Assembly: GCA_947589215.1 (NCBI GenBank)
Contig: CANQCL010000001.1
Span: forward strand, 1 to 64,000
DNA: 64,000 bases
DNA from: an uncultured Clostridia bacterium
Lineage (GTDB): Bacteria; Bacillota; Clostridia; Oscillospirales; Ruminococcaceae
Direction: 5' to 3'
This document shows positions 1 to 6,569 of this stretch, piece after piece. Both the position numbers and the translations under genes were made by a program. Under the pieces are notes generated by a model that saw only the letters and a list, made by a program, of their open reading frames with translations, made no database searches and was not told the DNA's origin. The first letter of the stretch is position 1, and each line of letters opens with the position of its first letter.

Positions 1-102
1 GAGGATTTGAATTTAGGCGACAATGCTGTTTCAAAATATAGGTACACATTGAATTTCAATCCTAAGATGTGGCTTCCCAATAATGTTGAAACGATAGACT
101 GA
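1..102 (+). CDS. 3' end of an unidentified protein (partial)
   Basis: An open frame runs in from the left edge and stops at TGA 100-102, giving 33 C-terminal residues that end in NNVETID. The next gene begins 40 bp downstream. The fragment is too short to assign to a family. Its position ahead of a replication-type block suggests an early gene of the mobile element. Confidence 0.5.
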   Translation, partial: EDLNLGDNAVSKYRYTLNFNPKMWLPNNVETID

Positions 103-142
103 TTGTAAAATACGTAATTAGCAAAGAGAAGAGTGAAACAAA

Positions 143-337
143 ATGAGCAATTTAAAAATCGGCGATCAAGTCATAATGAACGGCAATTATCATGTTATGC
201 CACAAGATGAAGGTTTGATTTTCACCGTAGCCAGTAAACCATATAAGGTCTGCGGAGTAATGCTTGTAAAGTTAAAAGATCGAAGTGGCGGCTATGCCGT
301 TGACGGTCTTAGCAAAGTGAAACAATACAAAACCTAA
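143..337 (+). CDS. Small mobile-element protein, unknown function
   Basis: This is a 64-residue protein starting at ATG 143, with a purine-rich ribosome site (AGAGAAGAG) upstream. It looks like a small beta-rich fold: an early GDQVIMNG segment and a later GGYAVDGL segment, reminiscent of SH3/KOW-like barrels. There is no signal peptide or membrane segment. It sits 14 bp ahead of the helix-turn-helix gene and is probably co-transcribed with it. Small proteins of this type are common next to replication genes of Firmicute elements, but I do not recognise a named family and infer no function. Confidence 0.6.
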   Translation: MSNLKIGDQVIMNGNYHVMPQDEGLIFTVASKPYKVCGVMLVKLKDRSGGYAVDGLSKVKQYKT

Positions 338-351
338 AAAGGAGAACACAG

Positions 352-984
352 ATGAGCAAAACAATAAAACAAATTGCTGATGAATTAGGCGTTACAAAAC
401 AAGCCGTGCAAAAGCGATTAAGCAGAGAACCGCTATGTACAAGTGTACAGCCTTATATATCAACTGTTGGCAGTACCAAGTATATAGATGGTGACGGCGA
501 AAACCTTATAAAATCGGCATTTCAAAGCAATGACCGACAACCAAGCGACAACTTAACCAATAATGTCGACAACTTGTCTATAGACAATAAAACAATGTCT
601 ATAGATAAAAAGAAAATGTCTATAGACAATGCCGATAAATCGTCTATAGACACTAACAACCAGTTGCTGACAACCAATATACCCAAAGATACACTAATGG
701 ATATACTCTCAAAGCAGTCCGAGACATTAAAGCAGCAGCTTGAAATTAAGGATAGACAAATTGAGCAGTTACAGCAAGAACTAATAACTGAACGGCAGCA
801 TAACAGAAGTCAAAGTGATAAGCTCGCTGTGCTTGCCACTCAGGCACAAACCTTACAGCTTGCACAGCTTTCAGAAGATAAAATTAAAAGTGATGAAAGA
901 ACACAAAAAATCCATTGGTGGAAAAAAAGAAAGGGAGTTAGGAACAGTGGCAGAAAGAAGAATGTTTGCGAAGTCCATAATTGA
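352..984 (+). CDS. Helix-turn-helix DNA-binding protein with coiled coil
   Basis: This 210-residue protein has a clear ribosome site (AAAAGGAG) before ATG 352. Residues about 4-25 (IKQIADELGVTKQAVQKRL) form a textbook helix-turn-helix. Residues about 65-105 are a low-complexity linker with repeated SID tripeptides, and about 115-180 is a Gln/Glu-rich coiled coil. This layout resembles plasmid and phage replication-associated DNA-binding proteins (DUF536-like). The linker DNA carries four GTCTATAGAC-like palindromes. The next gene, a replisome-organiser-like protein, starts inside its 3' end, so the two are translationally linked. A role in replication control is inferred; a transcription repressor is the alternative. 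Confidence 0.65.
   Translation: MSKTIKQIADELGVTKQAVQKRLSREPLCTSVQPYISTVGSTKYIDGDGENLIKSAFQSNDRQPSDNLTNNVDNLSIDNKTMSIDKKKMSIDNADKSSIDTNNQLLTTNIPKDTLMDILSKQSETLKQQLEIKDRQIEQLQQELITERQHNRSQSDKLAVLATQAQTLQLAQLSEDKIKSDERTQKIHWWKKRKGVRNSGRKKNVCEVHN
576..651. repeat. Four phased palindromes, possible iterons
   Basis: The 10-bp palindrome GTCTATAGAC occurs at 576, 618 and 642, with a one-base variant (GTCTATAGAT) at 597. Start-to-start spacing is 21, 21 and 24 bp, about two helical turns. The array lies inside the coding region of the helix-turn-helix gene. Spacings divisible by three mean the repeat also appears as SID in the protein, so protein-level repetition is an alternative cause. Confidence 0.6.
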
Positions 985-1687
985 CAGCGATTTATTTTTG
1001 GATTTACCGCATACAACACAAAATCTATATTTTCATCTCTCTATGCGTGCAGATGATGACGGCTTTATCAATAATCCAAAATCCATAATGCGAAATGTCC
1101 GATGTAATGACGATGATCTTAGACTGCTCATAGCAAAGCAATTTGTAATCCCGTTTGACAGCGGAGTTGTTGTAATAAAACATTGGAAAATCCATAATTA
1201 CATACAAAAAGACAGATATAAACCAACGATTTTTCGAGAAGAAAAAAGCAAGTTGAAATTAGAAAAAACAAACGTGTATACAGAATGTATACAAGATGTA
1301 TACAATATGGATACACAGGATAGGTTAGGTAAGGATAGGTTAGGTAAGGATAGGTTAGGTGAGGTTAGGTTAGAGGGAGATAGCTCCCCTCTCCCGCAAA
1401 AACAAGAGTATAAAACTTATGGAAAATATAACAATGTTTCACTCACTGATGAGCAACACGCTGATCTTTCCAAAACTTACGGGCAGCAGAAACTTAACCA
1501 ATATATCAAGAAAGTTGACTTATATTGCCAAAAGCATGGAAAAAGCTATGACGACTATGACGCAACTATCAGAAGCTGGATAGATGAGGATAAGGAAAAA
1601 GAACCTGAACACTCTTACGATTTAGACGAGTTTTCTGAATACACTCTAAATCACGTTCCACAGATCAAAGGCATCAATAGTCAGTAA
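947..1687 (+). CDS. Replisome organiser / DnaD-like replication protein
   Basis: I place the start at GTG 947, preceded by AAGGGAG, because residues before it are only a shadow of the upstream gene. The product is 246 residues. The N-terminal about 100 residues (ERRMFAKSIIDSDLFLDLP, then RADDDGFINNP, then VVVIKHWKIHNYI) match the winged-helix N-terminal domain of phage and ICE replisome organisers. Residues about 120-140 are a repetitive DRLGKDRLGKDRLGE segment, and the C-terminal part is charged. Such proteins melt origin DNA and help load the replicative helicase. Origins are often inside these genes, and the DNA here contains two repeat arrays (1,275-1,375). It overlaps the preceding gene by 38 bp. 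Confidence 0.7.
   Translation: MAERRMFAKSIIDSDLFLDLPHTTQNLYFHLSMRADDDGFINNPKSIMRNVRCNDDDLRLLIAKQFVIPFDSGVVVIKHWKIHNYIQKDRYKPTIFREEKSKLKLEKTNVYTECIQDVYNMDTQDRLGKDRLGKDRLGEVRLEGDSSPLPQKQEYKTYGKYNNVSLTDEQHADLSKTYGQQKLNQYIKKVDLYCQKHGKSYDDYDATIRSWIDEDKEKEPEHSYDLDEFSEYTLNHVPQIKGINSQ
1275..1375. repeat. 11-bp phased repeats plus 15-bp tandem repeats, possible origin
   Basis: TGTATAC begins at 1275, 1286 and 1297 and TGGATAC at 1308, an exact 11-bp period. It is followed directly by AGGATAGGTTAGGTA three times (1317, 1332, 1347; the last copy ends in G) and a degenerate fourth unit to 1375. The 11-bp period shifts reading frame, so it is not caused by protein repetition. The 15-bp unit encodes repeated DRLGK. 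Confidence 0.7.
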
Positions 1688-1699
1688 GGAGTAAAGAAA

Positions 1700-2464
1700 A
1701 TGAAGTTGAAAAAAATAATAACAATTATCTTATGTGTTGCTGTGTTGATAAATCTTTTAGTTTTTTCTGCAACAGGAAATAACTCAATAGAAATCAATAA
1801 CGTCAATACATATAAATCCAATGTTTCAGCAGTAAAAACGACTGCATTTTCGAGAACGATTTTTAAGCCGCCTTTAACAAGCTTGATAACAAAATCTACT
1901 GTTCCAATAACGAAATTGACCAAAACAACTACAAAAGTCAAGCCAAAAACAACAGCTTCGATTATGAAGAAAAAAACTAAGAAAGCAAAGTCTAGTAAGA
2001 TCAACAAAAAGCAAAAGAAAAAAGAAACATATCAGATTATAATAGGCTACTCGCCGCCGAAAAATGTTAATACATCTTTCAAGTCGTATATGTGCTATCG
2101 AACGATAACCTGCGTAAACAGTAATCAATACATACTTCAACAGAAAGCACATACCGACAAAGACGGAATCAGACGTGTTGGGAATGATGTATGCATAGCT
2201 TTGGGTACTCGATATAGCTCAACGGTTGGAGAAAGATTTTTAATCGAACTTGATACCGGCAAAAGCTTTACCGCTATTATCGGAGACATAAAAAGTGACG
2301 CACATACTGATAAAAAAACTCACAGCTACATAGAATCAAACGGAAATGTCGTTGAATTTATCGTTGATGATAAAAAAATCAGTAACGAAATAAAGTTTAC
2401 AGGTGATGTGAGTTGTATTGATAAATACAAAGGTCAAATCAAAGCTATTGTAAGAATAGCTTAG
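1700..2464 (+). CDS. Exported Lys/Thr-rich protein, possible double-psi barrel domain
   Basis: This 254-residue protein starts at ATG 1700 behind AAGGAG. Residues 5-25 are a hydrophobic signal or anchor segment. Residues 30-110 are Lys/Thr-rich and probably span the cell wall. The C-terminal about 140 residues contain ALGTRYSSTVGERFLIELDT followed by GKSFTAIIGDIKSDAHTD, which resembles the double-psi beta-barrel of 3D/RlpA-type wall proteins. That match is by eye and tentative. It sits 12 bp after the replication gene. A wall-associated role for the element is inferred. Confidence 0.55.
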   Translation: MKLKKIITIILCVAVLINLLVFSATGNNSIEINNVNTYKSNVSAVKTTAFSRTIFKPPLTSLITKSTVPITKLTKTTTKVKPKTTASIMKKKTKKAKSSKINKKQKKKETYQIIIGYSPPKNVNTSFKSYMCYRTITCVNSNQYILQQKAHTDKDGIRRVGNDVCIALGTRYSSTVGERFLIELDTGKSFTAIIGDIKSDAHTDKKTHSYIESNGNVVEFIVDDKKISNEIKFTGDVSCIDKYKGQIKAIVRIA

Positions 2465-2484
2465 ACTTTTAAGGAGTGATAGCG

Positions 2485-2535
2485 ATGTTTCAAGAATATA
2501 TGAAAGTTTTAGAATCCGAAGCAAACGAAGATTGA
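2485..2535 (+). CDS. Very short ORF (16 aa)
   Basis: ATG 2485 follows AAGGAGTGATAGCG, a good ribosome site, and encodes 16 residues ending SEANED. The next gene starts 15 bp later. It may be a translated microprotein or a coupling ORF for the downstream gene. Nothing else supports a function. Confidence 0.3.
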   Translation: MFQEYMKVLESEANED

Positions 2536-2550
2536 AATGGGGTAAGAAAT

Positions 2551-2982
2551 ATGACCAAACAGCAGCAAGCGGCAAAAGATTATTTATCGCAAGCATATCG
2601 AATAGATACTCGCATCAATAGCAAAATTGAGCAAGTTAATTCTTTACATTCTCTTGCAACTAAAGCAACCTCAACGCTGAGTGATATACCTCCGAGCGGA
2701 ACAAGAAACGTTCATCGTATGGAAGATATTATTGCAAAAATAATCAAATTGGAAGATGAGATTAATGCAGACATTGACGAACTAGTCGATCTTAAAAGAA
2801 ATATCACTAAGTTAATAAAAAAAATCGAAAATACAGAATATCAAACTCTATTAGAACTTAGGTATCTGACTTTTAAAAAATGGGAAGAAATCGCTATTGA
2901 AATGAATTATGGATTAGATAATATTTTTTGTATACATAAGAAAGCTTTAAAATATGTAAATATTCCAAAAACATTACAGTAA
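2551..2982 (+). CDS. DUF1492 / sigma-70 region 4-like regulator
   Basis: This 143-residue protein has a long helical N-terminal part (residues 1-95, coiled-coil type). It ends in YQTLLELRYLTFKKWEEIAI followed by a second helix, which resembles the helix-turn-helix of sigma factor region 4. This layout is typical of DUF1492 and ArpU-like late regulators of phages and mobile elements. It probably controls element transcription. The promoter of the surface-protein block, which has perfect consensus boxes, is about 300 bp downstream, but no target can be proven. Confidence 0.6.
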   Translation: MTKQQQAAKDYLSQAYRIDTRINSKIEQVNSLHSLATKATSTLSDIPPSGTRNVHRMEDIIAKIIKLEDEINADIDELVDLKRNITKLIKKIENTEYQTLLELRYLTFKKWEEIAIEMNYGLDNIFCIHKKALKYVNIPKTLQ

Positions 2983-3056
2983 AATCAATAAAAATACAGT
3001 ATCAATTAGTGATATAGTTATAATAGCGAAAATAAAGTACAGGAGGAAAAAATTAA

Positions 3057-3254
3057 TTGACATTTAAAAGCATAGACGATGTAGTAGAAAAAGTTATAAA
3101 CAACATATATGCTTCACCGTCAGACATAAAAAGTGCAATAGAATTTTTATCAATAGCAAAAGGAACAAGAAAACACACAGGAGTGAATATTATATCAATG
3201 ATTTCAACTCTAAAATGGCGATTGTCAGTAATCAAATCAGCCAAAAGTGTTTAG
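3057..3254 (+). CDS. Small hypothetical protein, TTG start
   Basis: This 65-residue protein begins with TTG at 3057, seven bases after AGGAGG. A TATAAT box at 3019-3024 suggests its own promoter, though the -35 region is poor. The protein is helical and basic at its C-terminus (LKWRLSVIKSAKSV). No domain is recognised. It closes the replication and regulation block before the surface-protein operon. Confidence 0.5.
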   Translation: MTFKSIDDVVEKVINNIYASPSDIKSAIEFLSIAKGTRKHTGVNIISMISTLKWRLSVIKSAKSV

Positions 3255-3304
3255 TCCAAACAAACGGACAATTATTCACATATAATGAATATATAAGGAT
3301 TATA

Positions 3305-3333
3305 TTGACAAAAAATCAGTAAAATAATATAAT
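3305..3333 (+). promoter_or_regulatory. Perfect consensus sigma-A promoter of the surface-protein block
   Basis: TTGACA (3305-3310), a 17-bp spacer and TATAAT (3328-3333). Transcription would start near 3,341, 30 bp ahead of the leucine-rich repeat gene. AAAGGA lies before ATG 3371. Confidence 0.8.
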
Positions 3334-3370
3334 CTAATTAGGAAAAATTAACTTTGAAAGGACGATTAAG

Positions 3371-4831
3371 ATGAAAAAGAAATTATTCAGTTTAATAACT
3401 ACTTTAGCAATGACAATTAGCCTATCAGGTGCATTACCTGCAATGGCTTGGGAATACGGAGAGGGATATTCGTGGCTTGTTGGTGCTGATAATCCAAGTG
3501 ATATTGTGGCAACACTTAAATTAAGCGATCCGAAAAACGGTCACAGTAAAGGTGAGATGATAATTGAAGGCACTGGAGATATGGAGGATTTCTCTTCTGG
3601 TGATATTCCTTGGGTTTGGTATCTTGAACAAATAACATCCGTAAAAATTTCTGAAGGTATAACAAGCATAGGAGCTCGTTCATTTGATTCCTCTTTTATA
3701 AACACCGATTATTATGGTGGCGTTTCAAATCTGACAAGCGTAACATTTCCTAGTACATTGAAAAGTATCGGAATGTGTGCGTTTGCAGAATGCAAATTAT
3801 TGACAAGCATAGATCTTCCTGATGGTTTAATAGAAATTGGAGTTGGTTCATTTATGGACTGTACAGGATTAACTAATGTTGTTATTCCTGATAGTGTAAC
3901 AAGAATTCTTGATGCATTTGCAAACTGTACTTCATTATCCAGTGTTACAATACCTGATATCAATGCAGCATATCTTTCAACTAACATATTTGACAACTGC
4001 AGCAGTGATTTAACAGTATATTGCTATGGGGGCGGAAAAGTAGAACAAGTATTAAAGCATGATGGTATAAACTATGAGATACTAGGAAAAAGCAAATACG
4101 CTATAAATAAATCCGAACTTGAAAAAGCTATTGCAGATGGATATGAATTTGACAGAAGCAAATATACTATTGAAACTAGTGAAGTCCTATTGTCGGCAAT
4201 AGTTGAAGGTGAAATGGTTTTTAAAGATTGGAATTCAACTCAAGAAAAAGTTGACGAAGCAGTACAGGCAATCAGAGACGCAATTAACAATCTAGTGGAA
4301 AAATCTTCAGAAACGCCGTCAAATCCATCACAAACTGATCCCTCTAATACATCAAGCAATCCGTCCTCTGATAATTCATCAGATAATCTGGCACAGTCTT
4401 CAACAAATACTACACCTAAATCACCATCAACAGCTCCTACCGCAGTTTCTCCTTCAAAAACAACAAGAAGTGCGGCAAAGGTAGAAAAAGATAAGAAAAA
4501 CGCTGAAACGGTAATGAATCAGGCTAAGCTGACAAAACTGTCAGTAAAGAGCAAGGCAAAGAAAAAAATAACTGTATCTTGGAAAAAAGTCAACAAAGCA
4601 AAGGGATATCAGGTGCAGGTATCGACAAACAAGAAGTTTAAAAAGAGTAAAATAATCCTTACTAAGAATACAAAGAATAAAAAGCTCATAATCAAGAACA
4701 GTAAAATCAAGAGTAAAAAGACATATTATGTACGTGTCAGAGCATATTCCACATATAAAGATATAAACAATGTAACTCAGAAAGTATACAGCAAATGGAA
4801 TAAAAAGCTTAGAATGGTAAAAGTAAAATAA
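3371..4831 (+). CDS. Secreted BspA-like leucine-rich repeat protein with FIVAR and Fn3-like domains
   Basis: This is a 486-residue exported protein. Residues 1-26 are a signal peptide ending PAMA. Residues about 75-215 are LRR_5 (BspA-like) repeats such as LTSVTFPSTLKSIGMCAFAE. Residues about 240-310 match a FIVAR-type helical domain (TQEKVDEAVQAIRDAINNLV). A Ser/Pro/Thr linker follows to about 375, then a C-terminal Fn3-like domain very rich in lysine (ITVSWKKVNKAKGYQVQVST). There is no sorting motif or membrane anchor; the basic C-terminus may hold it to the wall by charge. The C-terminal about 140 residues are encoded by a DNA repeat shared exactly with the next gene. A role in attachment between cells or to the host is inferred. 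Confidence 0.8.
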   Translation: MKKKLFSLITTLAMTISLSGALPAMAWEYGEGYSWLVGADNPSDIVATLKLSDPKNGHSKGEMIIEGTGDMEDFSSGDIPWVWYLEQITSVKISEGITSIGARSFDSSFINTDYYGGVSNLTSVTFPSTLKSIGMCAFAECKLLTSIDLPDGLIEIGVGSFMDCTGLTNVVIPDSVTRILDAFANCTSLSSVTIPDINAAYLSTNIFDNCSSDLTVYCYGGGKVEQVLKHDGINYEILGKSKYAINKSELEKAIADGYEFDRSKYTIETSEVLLSAIVEGEMVFKDWNSTQEKVDEAVQAIRDAINNLVEKSSETPSNPSQTDPSNTSSNPSSDNSSDNLAQSSTNTTPKSPSTAPTAVSPSKTTRSAAKVEKDKKNAETVMNQAKLTKLSVKSKAKKKITVSWKKVNKAKGYQVQVSTNKKFKKSKIILTKNTKNKKLIIKNSKIKSKKTYYVRVRAYSTYKDINNVTQKVYSKWNKKLRMVKVK

Positions 4832-4838
4832 ATAATTT

Positions 4839-4870
4839 AAGCGCTTAGAGGAAACTTTAAGCGCTTTTGT
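4839..4870 (+). terminator. Terminator after the leucine-rich repeat gene
   Basis: Inverted repeat AAGCGCTTA (4839-4847) and TAAGCGCTT (4858-4866), followed by a T-rich run, eight bases after the stop codon. A copy lies at 6389-6420. Confidence 0.75.
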
Positions 4871-4900
4871 TATACCCAAATATACGAAAGGATTGATAAA

Positions 4901-4927
4901 ATGTTACTAATAAGACCTCCGCCTTGA
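4901..4927 (+). promoter_or_regulatory. Possible leader peptide MLLIRPPP
   Basis: ATG 4901 follows GAAAGGATTGATAAA and encodes eight residues ending in three prolines before TGA. The ORF sits 27 bp ahead of a strong terminator hairpin and 93 bp ahead of the PPC-domain gene. Consecutive prolines slow ribosomes, so a ribosome-mediated attenuator is possible. This is inferred. Confidence 0.4.
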
Positions 4928-4953
4928 AGCGAAACAAATTAAATACACACATC

Positions 4954-4986
4954 AGGACAATTCATTATTTGAGTTGTCCTTTTTTA
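4954..4986 (+). terminator. Intrinsic terminator between leader ORF and gene
   Basis: AGGACAATTC (4954-4963) pairs with GAGTTGTCCT (4971-4980) with one G-U pair, then TTTTTT. It lies upstream of a gene start (5020), not after a gene end, so it would act as an attenuator. Confidence 0.75.
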
Positions 4987-5019
4987 TTTACAAAATTTAA
5001 GTGAAAGGAAAAATTTAAA

Positions 5020-6381
5020 ATGAATTTAATTAAAAGAATAAAAACTATCGGATTAGCGGCTGTAATGACCTTCGGTCTATTATTGCCTTCCTGTTCTGTA
5101 ATAAATGTATCGGCAGATAACGTTTTTTCTAACGATTCTATTGCAACGGCAAAATCTGTTTCTTTAAATACAACTTATGATATTGTATATGATATCGGAA
5201 TGTCTTCAAAAAGAAATTATTATGTAAAATTCACAATACCGAACAATGGACTTGTTACTGTTACTGTAAATAAGCCTGTTATTGAACAAAATTATGCAAA
5301 CTTTGGTTTATATGTTTATAATGAATCAGAAGAACAAGTTTCAGTATATAAAAGCGAGCATGAACAATCTTCTAGTAACTTTACTTCTAACATAGGTTTA
5401 AAGAAAGGAACATATTATATAAACATATTAAATATGTTTTCTAATCTTGAAGGATCCGGAAATATTACATCAGATTATAATATTTCGTTTATAGCAAATT
5501 ATTATTATGAATCAGAACCAAATGATGGTTTGGTAACAGCAACACCGATATCACTAGGTAAAAATTATATAGGATTTACTGAACCTGATGTTGATTATAA
5601 TTATAGTGGTTCTTATGACTATTATAAAATATACATTCCAAAAGAACAAAAAGTAAGAATAACTATTGGAAATTACAAAGAACTGTCATCAATTGGCGGA
5701 CCTTTTTCAACTATATTTTCTTTATATGTTGATAATTCAGATAAAAAACGTTTAGAATATTATAAAGGCGATTACAAATATGATTCATTAGAATACAAAT
5801 TCAATAATAGTAATGACGAAATAAAAATTTCAACTAATGGTTCTGGATATATAGATAAATATCTTAGTATTGGAACGTATTATTTAAGCGGTAATTTTGA
5901 TTACTTTTTCGATAAACATATGTCTTATTCCATAAATATTTCCACTCTATCATCAAATACTACACCTAAATCACCATCAACAGCTCCTACCGCAGTTTCT
6001 CCTTCAAAAACAACAAGAAGTGCGGCAAAGGTAGAAAAAGATAAGAAAAACGCTGAAACGGTAATGAATCAGGCTAAGCTGACAAAACTGTCAGTAAAGA
6101 GCAAGGCAAAGAAAAAAATAACTGTATCTTGGAAAAAAGTCAACAAAGCAAAGGGATATCAGGTGCAGGTATCGACAAACAAGAAGTTTAAAAAGAGTAA
6201 AATAATCCTTACTAAGAATACAAAGAATAAAAAGCTCATAATCAAGAACAGTAAAATCAAGAGTAAAAAGACATATTATGTACGTGTCAGAGCATATTCC
6301 ACATATAAAGATATAAACAATGTAACTCAGAAAGTATACAGCAAATGGAATAAAAAGCTTAGAATGGTAAAAGTAAAATAA
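5020..6381 (+). CDS. Secreted protein with PPC-type domains and Fn3-like C-terminus
   Basis: This 453-residue exported protein starts at ATG 5020 after GTGAAAGGAAAAATTTAAA. Residues 1-33 are the signal peptide. Residues about 38-155 and 165-305 look like two bacterial pre-peptidase C-terminal (PPC) beta-sandwich domains; the second begins with the typical ESEPNDGLVTATPISLG. From about residue 313 the protein is identical to the C-terminus of the upstream leucine-rich repeat protein. Its first 16 codons match those of the giant adhesin downstream. It is therefore a chimera: shared signal, unique middle and shared tail. No catalytic domain is seen, so a binding or display role is inferred. Confidence 0.75.
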   Translation: MNLIKRIKTIGLAAVMTFGLLLPSCSVINVSADNVFSNDSIATAKSVSLNTTYDIVYDIGMSSKRNYYVKFTIPNNGLVTVTVNKPVIEQNYANFGLYVYNESEEQVSVYKSEHEQSSSNFTSNIGLKKGTYYINILNMFSNLEGSGNITSDYNISFIANYYYESEPNDGLVTATPISLGKNYIGFTEPDVDYNYSGSYDYYKIYIPKEQKVRITIGNYKELSSIGGPFSTIFSLYVDNSDKKRLEYYKGDYKYDSLEYKFNNSNDEIKISTNGSGYIDKYLSIGTYYLSGNFDYFFDKHMSYSINISTLSSNTTPKSPSTAPTAVSPSKTTRSAAKVEKDKKNAETVMNQAKLTKLSVKSKAKKKITVSWKKVNKAKGYQVQVSTNKKFKKSKIILTKNTKNKKLIIKNSKIKSKKTYYVRVRAYSTYKDINNVTQKVYSKWNKKLRMVKVK

Positions 6382-6388
6382 ATAATTT

Positions 6389-6420
6389 AAGCGCTTAGAG
6401 GAAACTTTAAGCGCTTTTGT
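6389..6420 (+). terminator. Terminator after the PPC-domain gene
   Basis: Identical copy of the hairpin at 4839-4870, eight bases after the stop codon of the PPC-domain gene. Confidence 0.75.
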
Positions 6421-6450
6421 TATACCCAAATATACGAAAGGATTGATAAA

Positions 6451-6477
6451 ATGTTACTAATAAGACCTCCGCCTTGA
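6451..6477 (+). promoter_or_regulatory. Possible leader peptide MLLIRPPP, second copy
   Basis: Identical to 4901-4927, with the same ribosome site, here preceding the giant adhesin gene. Confidence 0.4.
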
Positions 6478-6503
6478 AGCGAAACAAATTAAATACACAC
6501 ATC

Positions 6504-6536
6504 AGGACAATTCATTATTTGAGTTGTCCTTTTTTA
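6504..6536 (+). terminator. Intrinsic terminator ahead of the adhesin gene
   Basis: Identical copy of 4954-4986: a 10-bp stem with a T run, 34 bp before the adhesin start codon. Confidence 0.75.
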
Positions 6537-6569
6537 TTTACAAAATTTAAGTGAAAGGAAAAATTTAAA

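Larger units (their letters stand above)
4404..5067. repeat. 664-bp direct repeat, copy 1
   Basis: Positions 4404-5067 match 5954-6617 at an offset of 1550 bp. Reading base by base I find one difference (C at 5049, T at 6599). The repeat covers the Fn3-like C-terminus of the upstream gene, its terminator, the leader ORF, a second terminator and the first 16 codons of the downstream gene. Confidence 0.95.

Noticed and set aside
2485-2535. Stalling leader peptide for the DUF1492 gene
   Set aside because: There is no hairpin or terminator after it, so an attenuator role is not supported. It is kept only as a possible short ORF.
4541-4879. 112-residue minus-strand ORF, repeated identically at 6091-6429
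   Set aside because: It is antisense to the Lys-rich Fn3-like domain. Both copies exist only because the DNA repeat exists. No ribosome site.
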